A program made the translations under genes and the position numbers. A stretch of DNA of 64,000 nt from CAVYVZ01 sp963772065 (GTDB lineage Bacteria; Acidobacteriota; Vicinamibacteria; Vicinamibacterales; UBA2999), in the NCBI GenBank assembly GCA_963772065.1, contig CAVYVZ010000008.1:1-64000 (forward strand), given 5' to 3'. The notes beneath the pieces were generated by a model, which was given only the letters and a program-made list of their open reading frames with translations, was not told the origin of the DNA and did not search any database. Positions 38,906 to 47,587 of the stretch are shown here, piece by piece (position 1 is the first letter of the stretch; every line of letters begins with the position of its first letter).

Positions 38906-39228
38906 TGCTGTACTGCGCGATCGGCTTTCGGCGGCGTCACGGTGATGAGTGGCTTCAGCTTCAGAAAGCTCCTCTCCCCGACGCCGCGCACGTTCATGAG
39001 ATCCTCGATCTTCTTGAAGGCGCCGTTCTTCTGGCGGTACTCGACGATCAGCGCCGCGGTGCGGGCGCCGATGCCGGGAAGCGATTCGAGCTGCGCCGCC
39101 GTCGCGGTGTTCAGGTTGACCGGCGCGCTGGACGCGGATTTCATGGCGGAGCGGTCGGCATCCTGGGCGACGGCGGGATGCGCGAGAAGGGCCAGAGCAA
39201 CGAGAACGGCCCCAACGATGCGGATCAT
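38902..39228 (-). CDS. ComEA-like DNA-binding helix-hairpin-helix protein
   Basis: ComEA-type proteins bind DNA outside the membrane during uptake. The 108-residue product has a secretion signal (MIRIVGAVLVALALLAHPAVAQ), a short linker, and a tandem helix-hairpin-helix: NLNTATAAQLESLPGIGARTAALI and KKIEDLMNVRGVGERSFLKLKP. A very clear AGGAGG site lies 6-7 nt ahead of the ATG at 39228 and decides the start. It is the first gene of a comEA-gspH-pilZ row. With ComM and the pilus genes it suggests a transformation system. Confidence 0.9.
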   Translation of the reverse strand: MIRIVGAVLVALALLAHPAVAQDADRSAMKSASSAPVNLNTATAAQLESLPGIGARTAALIVEYRQKNGAFKKIEDLMNVRGVGERSFLKLKPLITVTPPKADRAVQQ

Positions 39229-39722
39229 GACAACCTCCTGTCCGCACCTGGCAGGCAGCCGCGGCGGGCGGATGCGAGGACGTGCGGATTCGGTGAAGGT
39301 GAAGGTGAACGCGACTGCCTGCCACGTGGATCCCCGCTGTGCGTCAGGTCCCGGCAAGCCTTCAACCCTTGCAACGATGGGTCGGCGCGCGCCGCACGGG
39401 CGGCCCGCCGGGACGCTCGACCATGAGGCAAACGCGCGACCGCTCGCCGTCATTCGCCCCCGTCGTCTCAACCAGCCGCGAGCAAACGAGTTAGAGTTCG
39501 TGGGAGAAACCGCGCCGGGACGAGGTCATCGAAGGTGACAACGCCGCTTGCCGGAGAACGCTCGTGCCGTTCGCACATGGCCGACATCAGCGACAACAGT
39601 CGCAGGTTCGTAAGCGCGAAGGTTGACAGGGCGGCTTAAGTCGCGGCCGAAGAGGACTTCCTGCGCGAAGTATTGAAGATTTCGGTGTGTTTTGCGGATG
39701 AAGTTTTGCTAAGGTCCTCGCC
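39229..39722. other. 494-nt gap between comEA and a small membrane-protein gene
   Basis: Apart from the inverted repeat at 39249-39324 and the short GAAGGT tandem at 39293-39309, I see no gene here. There is no credible ORF with a ribosome site, no tRNA and no terminator-like hairpin with a T run. The distal part (39600-39720) is locally less GC-rich and probably holds the promoter of the gene at 39723. Confidence 0.6.
39249..39324 (-). promoter_or_regulatory. Long inverted repeat in the comEA leader (candidate RNA structure)
   Basis: Perfect 10-nt arms (39249-39258 and 39315-39324), extended to 15 nt with one mismatch through a GCGG/CGCG step, enclose about 56 nt that contain three GAAGGT-type repeats (39293-39309). 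The downstream arm is 20-30 nt before the comEA start codon, so folding could affect ribosome access. No known riboswitch consensus was found. Confidence 0.5.
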
Positions 39723-40019
39723 GTGCGGCGTCAAGAGGTTCTGATCCTTGCCATCTTCCTCGTAGCGCAGGTGCTCGATGGCGCCTTGACCTACGTCGGC
39801 ATCCGTCAGTTCGGCCTTGAAGCCGAGGGCAACGTTCTCCTCACGACCCTGATCCAGGCATGGGGTGCGGGTCCCGCGCTCGTGGCCGCCAAGCTCTTTT
39901 CGAGCGCATGCGGCCTGATGCTGTTTGCGGTGGCGGTGTACCGAGTGCTCGCGGCCGTCGCCGGCGCCTGCATCGGTTTTGCCGTGATTCCCTGGATCGC
40001 CCTGCTGGTGTCGATGTAA
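39723..40019 (+). CDS. Small membrane protein of unknown function (DUF5658-like)
   Basis: The 98-residue product has four hydrophobic helices: LILAIFLVAQVLDGALTYVGI, a second with LVAAKLFSSACGLMLFAVAVY, and LAAVAGACIGFAVIPWIALLV. It starts with GTG at 39723. The D-G-x-L-T-Y pattern in the first helix (VLDGALTYVGIRQFG) is shared by small membrane proteins of the DUF5658 kind. It is convergent with the next gene. The ribosome site is weak. It may be real but no function is known. Confidence 0.65.
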   Translation: MRRQEVLILAIFLVAQVLDGALTYVGIRQFGLEAEGNVLLTTLIQAWGAGPALVAAKLFSSACGLMLFAVAVYRVLAAVAGACIGFAVIPWIALLVSM

Positions 40020-40286
40020 TTACTCCCGGCGCCGATCGAGGCCGCGTGGGTTCGTCCGGCGGTCGCGTCCCGACCGGCGTTCGTGCGAGGCCCCGAGAAG
40101 CCACCCTTCCGCCAGCAGCCGCGCCTCATAGGTGCGCTGGAACTCGCCGACCTCCGCTTCATTCTTGAAGGCGTGGACTTCGCGCTCGTAGCCGGGACCA
40201 TCGACGCGGAGCACGAACGCCCCGGGATCGCGAACGATCCGAATCGATTCCGAACCGCGCAGGAACAACCAGGCGAAAATCGCCAT
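40020..40286 (-). CDS. Small hypothetical protein with basic C-terminus
   Basis: An 88-residue product with a possible short N-terminal membrane helix (MAIFAWLFLRG), a beta/alpha middle (VLRVDGPGYEREVHAFKNEAEVGEFQ) and an Arg-rich tail (ERRSGRDRRTNPRGLDRRR). The DRRTN-DRRR tail resembles low-complexity ends seen in some envelope proteins. It faces the small membrane protein with stop codons touching. It could be genuine, since it is the only open frame in this interval on this strand. Confidence 0.5.
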   Translation of the reverse strand: MAIFAWLFLRGSESIRIVRDPGAFVLRVDGPGYEREVHAFKNEAEVGEFQRTYEARLLAEGWLLGASHERRSGRDRRTNPRGLDRRRE

Positions 40287-40315
40287 TACATGAAATATCG
40301 GCCGATCCGTCGGGT

Positions 40316-41260
40316 TTACACAGTTGCAGCCGGTTGGGTCTTGTACCAGGCCACGGTCCGCTCGAGCCCCTCTTCGAAGCTCACCGCCGGCTCGTACCCG
40401 AGGAGGCGGCGGGCCTTCGAGATATCCGCCTGTGAATCACGCACGTCGCCGGCACGTGGAGCGGCGTACTTCGGCTCGACATTCGCACCGACGAGCGCCC
40501 GCAGCGTGGTGAACAACTGGTTCAGCGACACGCGTCCGCCCGTGGCCACGTTGATCACTTCGCCCCTGGCGTCCCGCGCGTGGCAGGCGCGCAACACCCC
40601 GTCGACGACGTTCGCGACGTACGTGAAGTCGCGCGTGTGTTCGCCGTCGCCGTAGATCGTCGGCGCGCGCCCATCGCAGAGAGCGCTGATGAAGAGCGAG
40701 ATCACGCCGGAGTACGCTGACGAGGGATCCTGGCGCGGCCCGAAGACGTTGAAGTACCGGATGGTCACCGTCTCCAGTCCGTACAACTGCGTGAACATCT
40801 GCGCGTACTGCTCGACCACGAGCTTCTGAAGCGCGTACGGCGACAGCGGCGCCGTGCCCATCGTCTCGACCTTCGGCAGCGTGGGCGTGTCGCCGTATGC
40901 CGAGGAGGAACCGGCATAGACCACGCGCTTCACGCCGGCATCGCGGGCCGCCACGAGCACGTTCAAGGAGGCGTCGATGTTGGCGCGGTTCGACGTCAGC
41001 GGATCCTCGACCGATCGCGGCACCGATGGAATCGCCGCCTGGTGGAGCACGTAGTCGACGCCGGCGACGCTGCGGCGCGCGACATCGAAGTCGGCGAGAT
41101 CGCCGTGGATGAACTCGACCTCCCGCAGGTGGGCCAGGTTCTGGCGCTTCCCTGTCACGAGGCTGTCGACCACGCGGACGTTTTCGCCTCGGCGCAGAAG
41201 TTCCTCCGCCAGATGGGATCCGATGAAACCGGCGCCGCCGGTGACGAGGTATTGGGCCAT
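40316..41260 (-). CDS. NAD-dependent epimerase/dehydratase (UDP-sugar 4-epimerase type, extended SDR)
   Basis: This 314-residue extended short-chain dehydrogenase has GGAGFIGSH (NAD binding), the catalytic SSSAYGDTPTLPK and Tyr-xxx-Lys as YALQK, the middle FNVFGPRQDPSSAYSGVISLFISA, and the substrate site RDFTYVANVVDGVL. It resembles WbpP/WbgU-type UDP-GlcNAc or UDP-Glc 4-epimerases used for cell-surface polysaccharides. Substrate cannot be read from sequence. Confidence 0.9.
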   Translation of the reverse strand: MAQYLVTGGAGFIGSHLAEELLRRGENVRVVDSLVTGKRQNLAHLREVEFIHGDLADFDVARRSVAGVDYVLHQAAIPSVPRSVEDPLTSNRANIDASLNVLVAARDAGVKRVVYAGSSSAYGDTPTLPKVETMGTAPLSPYALQKLVVEQYAQMFTQLYGLETVTIRYFNVFGPRQDPSSAYSGVISLFISALCDGRAPTIYGDGEHTRDFTYVANVVDGVLRACHARDARGEVINVATGGRVSLNQLFTTLRALVGANVEPKYAAPRAGDVRDSQADISKARRLLGYEPAVSFEEGLERTVAWYKTQPAATV

Positions 41261-41277
41261 ACTCCTGGACCGTAGTG

Positions 41278-42441
41278 TCAGTTCGTGAACAGGCTCGACG
41301 GCAGCCCGGGCACGATCTTCAACGCGTTCTGGTAATAGAGCTTCTTCAACACCGCGTCCGGAAGCGCCATTCCGTACAGTTTCCAGAACGCGTGGTAATC
41401 CCGGTAGTAGTCGAAGTACTCATCTTTCGTCTCGAACACGCGCCAGTAATAGGGGAACTCGTCGGGTTGGAAGCTGTCTTTCCCGAACAGGATGCGGTCC
41501 TGGTACCTGACGAAGAAGGCATGTGCCGCGCGTGGCTGGCGACCGAGCTCTGCGAGGATGGCGCCGACCTCCGTGTAGACGTTCGGCATCTCGTCGAAGA
41601 GCTTTCCCATCCGCGCGAGGTCGTTCGCGTGATACGCGAAATGCGCGGCGATGAACGTCGTCTTGGGATGGCGCTTGAACATCCGGTTGCGCTCCGCGAT
41701 CAGTTCCTCGAACCGCGGGAAGTCCGCGCTCTGATACCGGCGATCTCCGAAGAGCGCCAGCTCGAGCCAGCGCTCGTTGCGGTGATCGATCGGCTCGAAG
41801 AACTCCTGCGGCTCCGCGGTGTGAATGAGCACGGGCACGCCCAGCCGGCCGCACGTGTCCCAGACCGGATCGAGCTCGGGATCGTCGACCCGCAGCCGGG
41901 TCCCATCCGCCTTCTTGTAGCGCAGGCCGAGCCCCTTCGAGATCTCACCGAGGCCGAGCGCCCCCGCGCGAATGTCGGCTTCGAGTTGCTGGGCGGCGCT
42001 CCTGCCCCACCCGGGACCGACGTTCCGGAAGTCCACTTCGGCGAACTGCACCATCCGGTCCTTGTGGCGGCTCGCTCGAATCGCGTCGAGCGCCTGGCGC
42101 AGCCGCACGCCGGACGCGCCGCTCGAGTTCACGAGCACGCGCAGGTTGTTTCGATCCATGCCCTCCACGACGCGGTCGAAGTCCGCCGCCGAAATCGGCA
42201 CGGGCTGATGGCTGTGCACGTCGATGGCCGGAAACTTGGCGCGCGGCGTCGCGTGCTGCGGCGTGACCAGCGTGGAGCGCGGCTTGTACTCGCGAATCGT
42301 GGGAGCTGGAAACTCGGGCTCCCGATTCGAGCCGGGGCGCGAGCGCAACGCGCCGTGACTCTGCTGACCTTCCGGCGCCTGCGCCGACGCGAACACGCTG
42401 GCGGCGCACACGGCAGCCAGAAGAGCGGCCTTTTTGAACAT
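41278..42441 (-). CDS. Secreted amidohydrolase-superfamily protein
   Basis: This 387-residue protein has a signal peptide (KKAALLAAVCAASVFASAQ) from the ATG at 42441; an upstream ATG at 42513 would lie inside rnpB. Metal-ligand motifs typical of the amidohydrolase-2 TIM barrel are visible: AIDVHSHQP, VLIHTAEPQ, FIAAHFAYH and DRILFGKDSFQP. It resembles secreted Amidohydro_2 proteins (decarboxylases/hydrolases) found in Acidobacteria and Planctomycetes, but the substrate is unknown. It lies just downstream of the RNase P RNA gene. Confidence 0.85.
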   Translation of the reverse strand: MFKKAALLAAVCAASVFASAQAPEGQQSHGALRSRPGSNREPEFPAPTIREYKPRSTLVTPQHATPRAKFPAIDVHSHQPVPISAADFDRVVEGMDRNNLRVLVNSSGASGVRLRQALDAIRASRHKDRMVQFAEVDFRNVGPGWGRSAAQQLEADIRAGALGLGEISKGLGLRYKKADGTRLRVDDPELDPVWDTCGRLGVPVLIHTAEPQEFFEPIDHRNERWLELALFGDRRYQSADFPRFEELIAERNRMFKRHPKTTFIAAHFAYHANDLARMGKLFDEMPNVYTEVGAILAELGRQPRAAHAFFVRYQDRILFGKDSFQPDEFPYYWRVFETKDEYFDYYRDYHAFWKLYGMALPDAVLKKLYYQNALKIVPGLPSSLFTN

Positions 42442-42472
42442 CGTCGAGAAGATTGTACCGGAAAGACAAAAA

Positions 42473-42893
42473 TCGCAGTCGGCCGGTAAGCCGAATTCTG
42501 TCGTGTCCGCCATAGCGCCGAAGGCGCGACGGCGGATCGGACGACCATTCCTCTAGGCTCGCGATCGCTCGCGCGCTCCGGCGACCTACCCGGTGGCTTC
42601 GGACGGGCCGTCCTCGGTCGCCACCCTATTTGGTCTTGCTCCGTGAGGGGTTTTGCCTGCCACCCGTGTTACCACGGGCGCGGTGCGCTCTTACCGCACC
42701 TTTTCACCCTTACCCGCCTTCGCCCTCGCGGGCTTCAGCGGGCGGTATTTTTTCTGTGCCACTAATCCGTCAGGTTGCCCTGCCCGGGCGTTACCCGGCT
42801 CACTGCCCTATGGAGTTCGGACTTTCCTCCCGATCCGGCACTTCCCGCTTGCGCGGGGTTGCCGGACCCGGCGGTCGTCTGGCCGACTGCGAC
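42473..42893 (-). ncRNA. rnpB: RNase P RNA (rnpB), type A
   Basis: The catalytic RNA of RNase P, which removes the 5' leader of tRNA precursors. On the minus strand the conserved cores are present: GGAGGAAAGTCCGAACTCC (P4/J3-4 region), AAGGGTGAAAAGGTGCGGTAAGAGCGCACC cut here at its two halves, GCAAGACCAAATAGGG, and ACAGAATTCGGCTTA near the 3' end. P1 forms from GCAGTCGGCC at the 5' end (42890-42881) and GGCCGACTGC at the 3' end (42484-42475). About 420 nt is normal for type A. Confidence 0.93.
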
Positions 42894-42898
42894 CTTTC

Positions 42899-42904
42899 AT
42901 TATC
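42899..42904 (-). promoter_or_regulatory. -10 box of rnpB inside the 3' end of the TPR gene
   Basis: GATAAT on the minus strand (42904-42899) is placed 5-7 nt before the predicted 5' end of RNase P RNA. It includes the TAA stop of the TPR gene. The -35 at the right distance is weak. Confidence 0.5.
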
Positions 42905-44465
42905 GCATCTTCTCGATGATTGACTTGAGGGACACGGCCTTGTCGCGCATCGCTGGATGAGCCGCGGCGGCGTCCACGTGCGAAAGCGCCGGTTGTTTTT
43001 GTCCGAGGCGCAGATAGCACTGGGCGGCATTGAACGCCGACTGCGCGCCAAGTTGTTCCGATGAGGCGATGCGCTTCTCTTCGGCCGCGGCGAGCCGCGC
43101 CTTTCGATCGGGGGCCTGCGTCGACGTCTGAATCCGAACCAGTTCGGCTCGGGCCCTTGCGGCATCGGCCGCATAGCAGCTCATCGACCGGGAAAACGTC
43201 GTCGAAGCTTGCAGCCACGCCTGTCGTTCGACGTGCACCATCCCGCACGAAAACGCGGCAATGCAGTTCGTGCTGTCCAACGTGAACGCGCGATCGAAAC
43301 GATCGACGGCCGTCGGCAGATCTTTCCTCGAATGCGCAATGAAACCGGCGAGCGTGTACACGCTCGTATTCGACTGCAGCGTGAGCGCCTGCTCCACGTC
43401 GGCCCACGCGGCATCCAGCTGACGCAGATGGTGTTCATTCCACGCGCGCCAGTAGTACGCGTCGCCGACATGCCAGGTGCCGAGCTCGATCATCCGCGAG
43501 GCCGTGAGCACGGCATCGTCGTGCCGGCTCAGATAGCTGAGGTTTTCGAGGCGCTTGAGCAGCGCGTCGCGGTGCGTCGGCACATCGGCGATCACGCTGT
43601 CCACGCTCGCCAGCGACGCCTCGTATTCACCGAGCGCCTGCTGCGCGCGCGCGAGCGCCAGGATCACCGCGTGCGAAGTGGGAAACGCCTCTCGTGCCGC
43701 GGCAAGGAGGGCCGCGGCTTTCACGGCGTCGCCCGCCCTCGATTCGATCTCGCGTCGCCCCTCAAAAAAGAGTGTATCGACCCAGCGGGAATCTGCTTCG
43801 CGCAGGGCTCCCACCGGCGCTGCGCCAACGGCGCCGCATGTGGCGAGGCGATAGCGCATCAGCGCGGGGCCTCCATGGCGAGCGAGCACGTCGCCTGCAT
43901 TGACGGGGTTTGGCCGGGGGAAGCGCTCGCAATCCATGGACAGCGCCACGTAGGCCGCGGCGAGGCTGGTGTCGAGAACCGGATCGAGGGCGCGGCGGTG
44001 TGGGTTCTCGGCACGCGCCTCGGCTCTGGTGGCTTGGCCGCGCCGCTGTCGCTCCTCGGGATCGAACCCGGAGAGCTCACCCATCAGCCGTTCGGCCGCT
44101 TCGACGAGCTGTGGCGGCTGGAGAGCCGGAATCGCGATGGCCGGGAGCCGCGCTGCGAATGCGCGCGCCCGATCGAACGATGCCGCGCTGGGCAGTCCGA
44201 GCTCCTTTTCTCGAACAGCGAGGAGTAGCGCCGCTTCGAAGGCACCTCTCGGCGCGGAGGCAGGCGCCCGACGGGACGCCATCGCGCGCTCGTAAATGGC
44301 GAAAGCCTCCCCGAGGCAGCGGTAACATCCATCGCGGACGAGCGCGTCAGCCCGCCCGACGTCGGCGGTGAGCTGCGGCGACGGCCCGCGAGCGGCACAG
44401 GCGGCGCAGCTGCCGATGAACACCGCCGCCAGCAGAACGGATCGGGATCTGACTGGGCGCGACAT
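42900..44465 (-). CDS. TPR-repeat lipoprotein of unknown function
   Basis: The 521-residue product has a signal peptide that reads as a lipoprotein or secreted type (LLAAVFIGSCAAC), an Ala-rich helical middle, and TPR-like repeats from about residue 265 (ALARAQQALGEYEASLASVDSVI, GDAYYWRAWNEHHLRQLDAAWADVEQALTL, FIAHSRKDLPTAVDRFDRAFTLD, FNAAQCYLRLGQKQPALSHVDAA). It has unpaired Cys residues in the periplasm. Its function is unknown. It is followed, with 7 nt spare, by the rnpB gene whose promoter overlaps its end. Confidence 0.75.
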   Translation of the reverse strand: MSRPVRSRSVLLAAVFIGSCAACAARGPSPQLTADVGRADALVRDGCYRCLGEAFAIYERAMASRRAPASAPRGAFEAALLLAVREKELGLPSAASFDRARAFAARLPAIAIPALQPPQLVEAAERLMGELSGFDPEERQRRGQATRAEARAENPHRRALDPVLDTSLAAAYVALSMDCERFPRPNPVNAGDVLARHGGPALMRYRLATCGAVGAAPVGALREADSRWVDTLFFEGRREIESRAGDAVKAAALLAAAREAFPTSHAVILALARAQQALGEYEASLASVDSVIADVPTHRDALLKRLENLSYLSRHDDAVLTASRMIELGTWHVGDAYYWRAWNEHHLRQLDAAWADVEQALTLQSNTSVYTLAGFIAHSRKDLPTAVDRFDRAFTLDSTNCIAAFSCGMVHVERQAWLQASTTFSRSMSCYAADAARARAELVRIQTSTQAPDRKARLAAAEEKRIASSEQLGAQSAFNAAQCYLRLGQKQPALSHVDAAAAHPAMRDKAVSLKSIIEKMR

Positions 44466-44506
44466 GGCTCGGAAAGAGTCCTGCGTCCTTAGACACCAAT
44501 TCCGGC

Positions 44507-45914
44507 CTAACCGTCGATTTCCTGCTTGATGCCGTACTGCTCCAGCTTCTTGTAGAGATTGCTGCGAGGCGTGTCGATCACTTCCGCCGTTTTGGAAATG
44601 TTCCAGTTGTTCTCACGCAGCTTCTGGACGAGGAACGCCCGCTCGGATGCGTCCTTGAATTCTCGAAGCGTGTTTCCGCCCTGTCCGCCGGTCGATGGCG
44701 CAGCCTGCATGGACGAGACGGGGCTCGGGTCCGACGCCGGGGCACTGCGTGCCTGACCTCCAGTCTGGCGGAAGATCGCCGGCGCCGATCACCTCGCGGT
44801 CGGTCATGATCACGAGGCGCTCGACGGCATTCCTCAACTCGCGGATGTTGCCGCGCCAGCGATAGTTCTGCATCGCCTCGAGGGCGCGCGCGTCGAAGCG
44901 CCGCCGCACGTTGTGCTCTTCGCTGAAGCGCCGGGCGAAGTGCTCGGCGAGCAGCGGGATGTCCTCACGCCGGTCCCGGAGCGGCGGCACCACGATCGGG
45001 ATGACGTTCAGACGGAAGTACAGGTCTTCGCGGAACTCGCCCCGCTGGATGGCATCCTCGAGGTGCTTGTTCGTGGCGGCGATCACGCGCACGTCCACCT
45101 TGATCGTGCGGGCCGAGCCGAGCCGCTCCACCTCCTGCTCCTGCAGGACGCGGAGCACCTTGGCCTGGGTCTTCTGGCTCATGTCGCCCACTTCGTCGAG
45201 GAAGATCGTGCCCCGATCGGCCTGCTCGAACTTGCCGATCTGTTTCTCGGTGGCGCCCGTGAAGCGTCCCCTTCTCGTGGCCGAACAGCTCCGACTCGAT
45301 CAGCTCTTCCGGGATGGCCGCGCAGTTCACCTGGATGAAGCGCTGCGCGGCGCGCCGGCTGTTCCGGTGAATGGCGCGCGCCACCAGCTCCTTGCCGACG
45401 CCGCTCTCGCCGAGGAGCATCACTGTCGCGTCGGTGGGGGCGGCGCGGCGGACAGCGTCGAGCACCTTGATGAGCGCCGGGACTCTTGCCGACGATCTCG
45501 TACTTCGCCTCCATCGCGAGCTTCAGCTCGCGGTTCTCCTGCCGCAGCTCGCGAAGCTCGAGCCCTTTGGAGATGGTGACGAGCACGCGCTCGCTCGTGA
45601 ACGGCTTCTCGATGAAATCGAAGGCGCCGAGGCGCGTCGCCTGCATGGCGTCCGTGATGGTGCCGTGGCCGGAGATCATCGCGACGGGGAGCGCTTCGTC
45701 GATCTTCCGAATCTCCGCGCAGCGTCTCGAGGCCGTTCATGCCGGGCATCTTGATGTCGAGCAGGATCACGTCGGGCGGATCGCGCTTGATCGCGGCCAC
45801 TCCGTCCGGCCCGCTCGACGCCCCGACGAACTCGTAGTGCTCGTACTCGAGGATCATCCGCAGCGAGTCGCGGATGGCCGCCTCGTCGTCAATCACGAGG
45901 ATTTGGGGCTTCAT
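44507..45914 (-). CDS. NtrC-family sigma-54-dependent response regulator (multiple frameshifts)
   Basis: The order receiver-AAA+-Fis HTH is that of NtrC-type regulators. The receiver starts KPQILVIDDEAAIRDSLRMI with the phosphoacceptor Asp in VILLDIKMPGMNGLE. The AAA+ core has Walker A LLGESGVGKELVA, the loop readable as GRFTGA after removing an extra G near 45270, and the GTIFLDEVGDMS Walker B. The C-terminus is a Fis helix (NWNISKTAEVIDTPRSNLYKKLE). Five or so indels (near 45720, 45480, 45270, 45185 and 44765) split it into pieces. No sensor kinase gene adjoins. The start is the ATG at 45914. Confidence 0.85.
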
Positions 45915-45943
45915 CTGGTGATCTCGGGAATGATGATTTGAGT

Positions 45944-46027
45944 ATCGATTGGCATATCGATCCATCGATTCATCGATGCAGCTACATCGATGATCAAATC
46001 ATAGATATGTACATCGATGATCAAATC
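45944..46027. repeat. ATCGAT-rich repeat cluster upstream of the NtrC-like gene
   Basis: Six ATCGAT copies (45944, 45956, 45964, 45972, 45986, 46013) lie in about 75 nt. An 18-nt direct repeat, TACATCGATGATCAAATC, occurs at 45983-46000 and again at 46010-46027. The tract is far more AT-rich than the surroundings. It is in the 145-nt space between the htrA stop and the regulator start, where a promoter or operator array is expected. Confidence 0.7.
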
Positions 46028-46059
46028 GGAGATGTCGAGATTACCAGACAGGGTGTCGA

Positions 46060-47580
46060 TCAGCGTTCGTCAATGCGAACCGTCCGCAGCTGGCGCTGCT
46101 GGATCTCCGGCACGTAGGTGTAGACGGCGAGGATGTCGCCCGGCCGCGCCGCGTTGGTCAGCCGCCGGTACTCTTCGGGCGTGCGCACCGGGCGCCGATT
46201 CACTTCGAGCACGACATGGCCGCGGTCGATTTCGGCGTCGAACGCCGGGCTCATCGGCTCGACGCGCGCCACCACCACGCCTTCGAGATCCTCGGGCAGC
46301 CTGAAGCGCTCGATGAACTCGCGGTCCAGTTCCCGTACGCTCAGGCCCAGGGCGGCCGTTCCCGGCTGGCTGGAAGGCCGCGGCTGCCGCTCCTCGGAGC
46401 TGACGCCGTCCCGAACGTCGGAGACACGGCTCCCGCGCAGCGGCCGCTCGGACAGCTTCACGGGGACGCTCAGCGAACGCCCGTCGCGCACGATCGCGAG
46501 CGTTGCCGTCGTGCCGGGCTGGCGCGACGCGATCTCCCGGATGAGCGCGTCGTTGTTCGGCATCGGCTTGCCGTCGACGTGCGTGACGACGTCGTAGGTG
46601 CGGACACCGGCGCGCGCGCCAGGCGAATTCGGCGCGAGATCCTGCACGAGCGCTCCGTGCGTCGTCTTCAGGCCGAGCGACCGCTGGAGATCGGCGTCGA
46701 CGTCCTTCAGCGTGACCCCGATGAAGCCGCGCGACACGCGGCCCTTCTCCCGCAGCTGCGGCAGGATCGCGCTCGCCTGATTGATCGGCACTGCAAAGCC
46801 GATATTGCTCGCCCGCGAGCTGATCGCCGCGTTGATCCCGATGACCTCCCCGCGGGCGTTGATCAGCGGGCCGCCGCTGTTGCCGAAGTTGATCGCGGCG
46901 TCGGTCTGGATGTAGTTGTCGAGCGACATGTCGAACAGCTTGCGGCCGACGTAGCTCACCACACCCACCGTGACGGTATGTTCGTACGCGAGCGGGTTGC
47001 CGATGGCGCACACCCACTCGCCCACGCGCAGCGTGTCGGAGTCGCCGAGGGTCGCGAAGGACATCGGGTTCGGCGAATCGACTTTGATGAGCGCGATGTC
47101 CGTGTCGGGGTCCGAGCCCACGCGCACCGCCCGCAGCGAGCGGCCGTCGGTCAGCCGCACGAGAATGCGTTCCGCGCCGTCGATGACGTGGTGATTGGTC
47201 AGGATCAGGCCCTCGTCATCGATCAGAAAGCCGGTTCCGGCGCCTTTGCGCGGACCTTCGCGCTCTCGCTCGAACGGCCGGTCGAAGAGATCCGGCCCCT
47301 CCGGCACCGGCACGGGCATCCCGAACCGACGCCGCCGGCTCTCGCTGCCGCGCGACGTGGCGTCGATGTTGACGACGGCGGGATTGAGCTTTTCAGCGAT
47401 GTCGGCGAACGAGACGATGGGCGGCGCGAGCGCGGCAGCGGACGCGCGAGCCGGCCGGCTCTTGCTCGGCGCCGCGGAAACCATCGGCGCCGGCGTCATC
47501 GAACCGGCCACGATCAGGCCGACGAGAAACGCCACGACCGCGGTGAGGCAGACCGTCGCGACGAGAAACCGCCGGGTCAT
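46060..47580 (-). CDS. HtrA/DegP-family periplasmic serine protease (Deg)
   Basis: A periplasmic quality-control protease and chaperone, likely membrane-anchored by its N-terminal helix. The 506 residues carry VATVCLTAVVAFLVGLIV, a trypsin-like domain with catalytic His in ILTNHHVI, Asp in DPDTDIALIKV and Ser in NFGNSGGPLIN, then two PDZ domains (GFIGVTLKDVDADLQRSLG and ELDREFIERFRLPEDLEG). Start ATG at 47580, 8 nt from the ligA stop. It belongs to the long minus-strand gene row. Confidence 0.93.
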   Translation of the reverse strand: MTRRFLVATVCLTAVVAFLVGLIVAGSMTPAPMVSAAPSKSRPARASAAALAPPIVSFADIAEKLNPAVVNIDATSRGSESRRRRFGMPVPVPEGPDLFDRPFEREREGPRKGAGTGFLIDDEGLILTNHHVIDGAERILVRLTDGRSLRAVRVGSDPDTDIALIKVDSPNPMSFATLGDSDTLRVGEWVCAIGNPLAYEHTVTVGVVSYVGRKLFDMSLDNYIQTDAAINFGNSGGPLINARGEVIGINAAISSRASNIGFAVPINQASAILPQLREKGRVSRGFIGVTLKDVDADLQRSLGLKTTHGALVQDLAPNSPGARAGVRTYDVVTHVDGKPMPNNDALIREIASRQPGTTATLAIVRDGRSLSVPVKLSERPLRGSRVSDVRDGVSSEERQPRPSSQPGTAALGLSVRELDREFIERFRLPEDLEGVVVARVEPMSPAFDAEIDRGHVVLEVNRRPVRTPEEYRRLTNAARPGDILAVYTYVPEIQQRQLRTVRIDER

Positions 47581-47587
47581 GGCTGCA

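Noticed and set aside
39229..39500. c-di-GMP (GEMM) riboswitch in the comEA leader
   Set aside because: The conserved cores are not found on the minus strand; only an inverted repeat is present.
42630..42923. Small plus-strand open frames inside the RNase P RNA gene
   Set aside because: The region matches RNase P RNA on the minus strand; the frames are chance.
45944..46027. CRISPR array
   Set aside because: The 18-bp repeat occurs only twice and only 9 bp apart, without regular spacers or cas genes.
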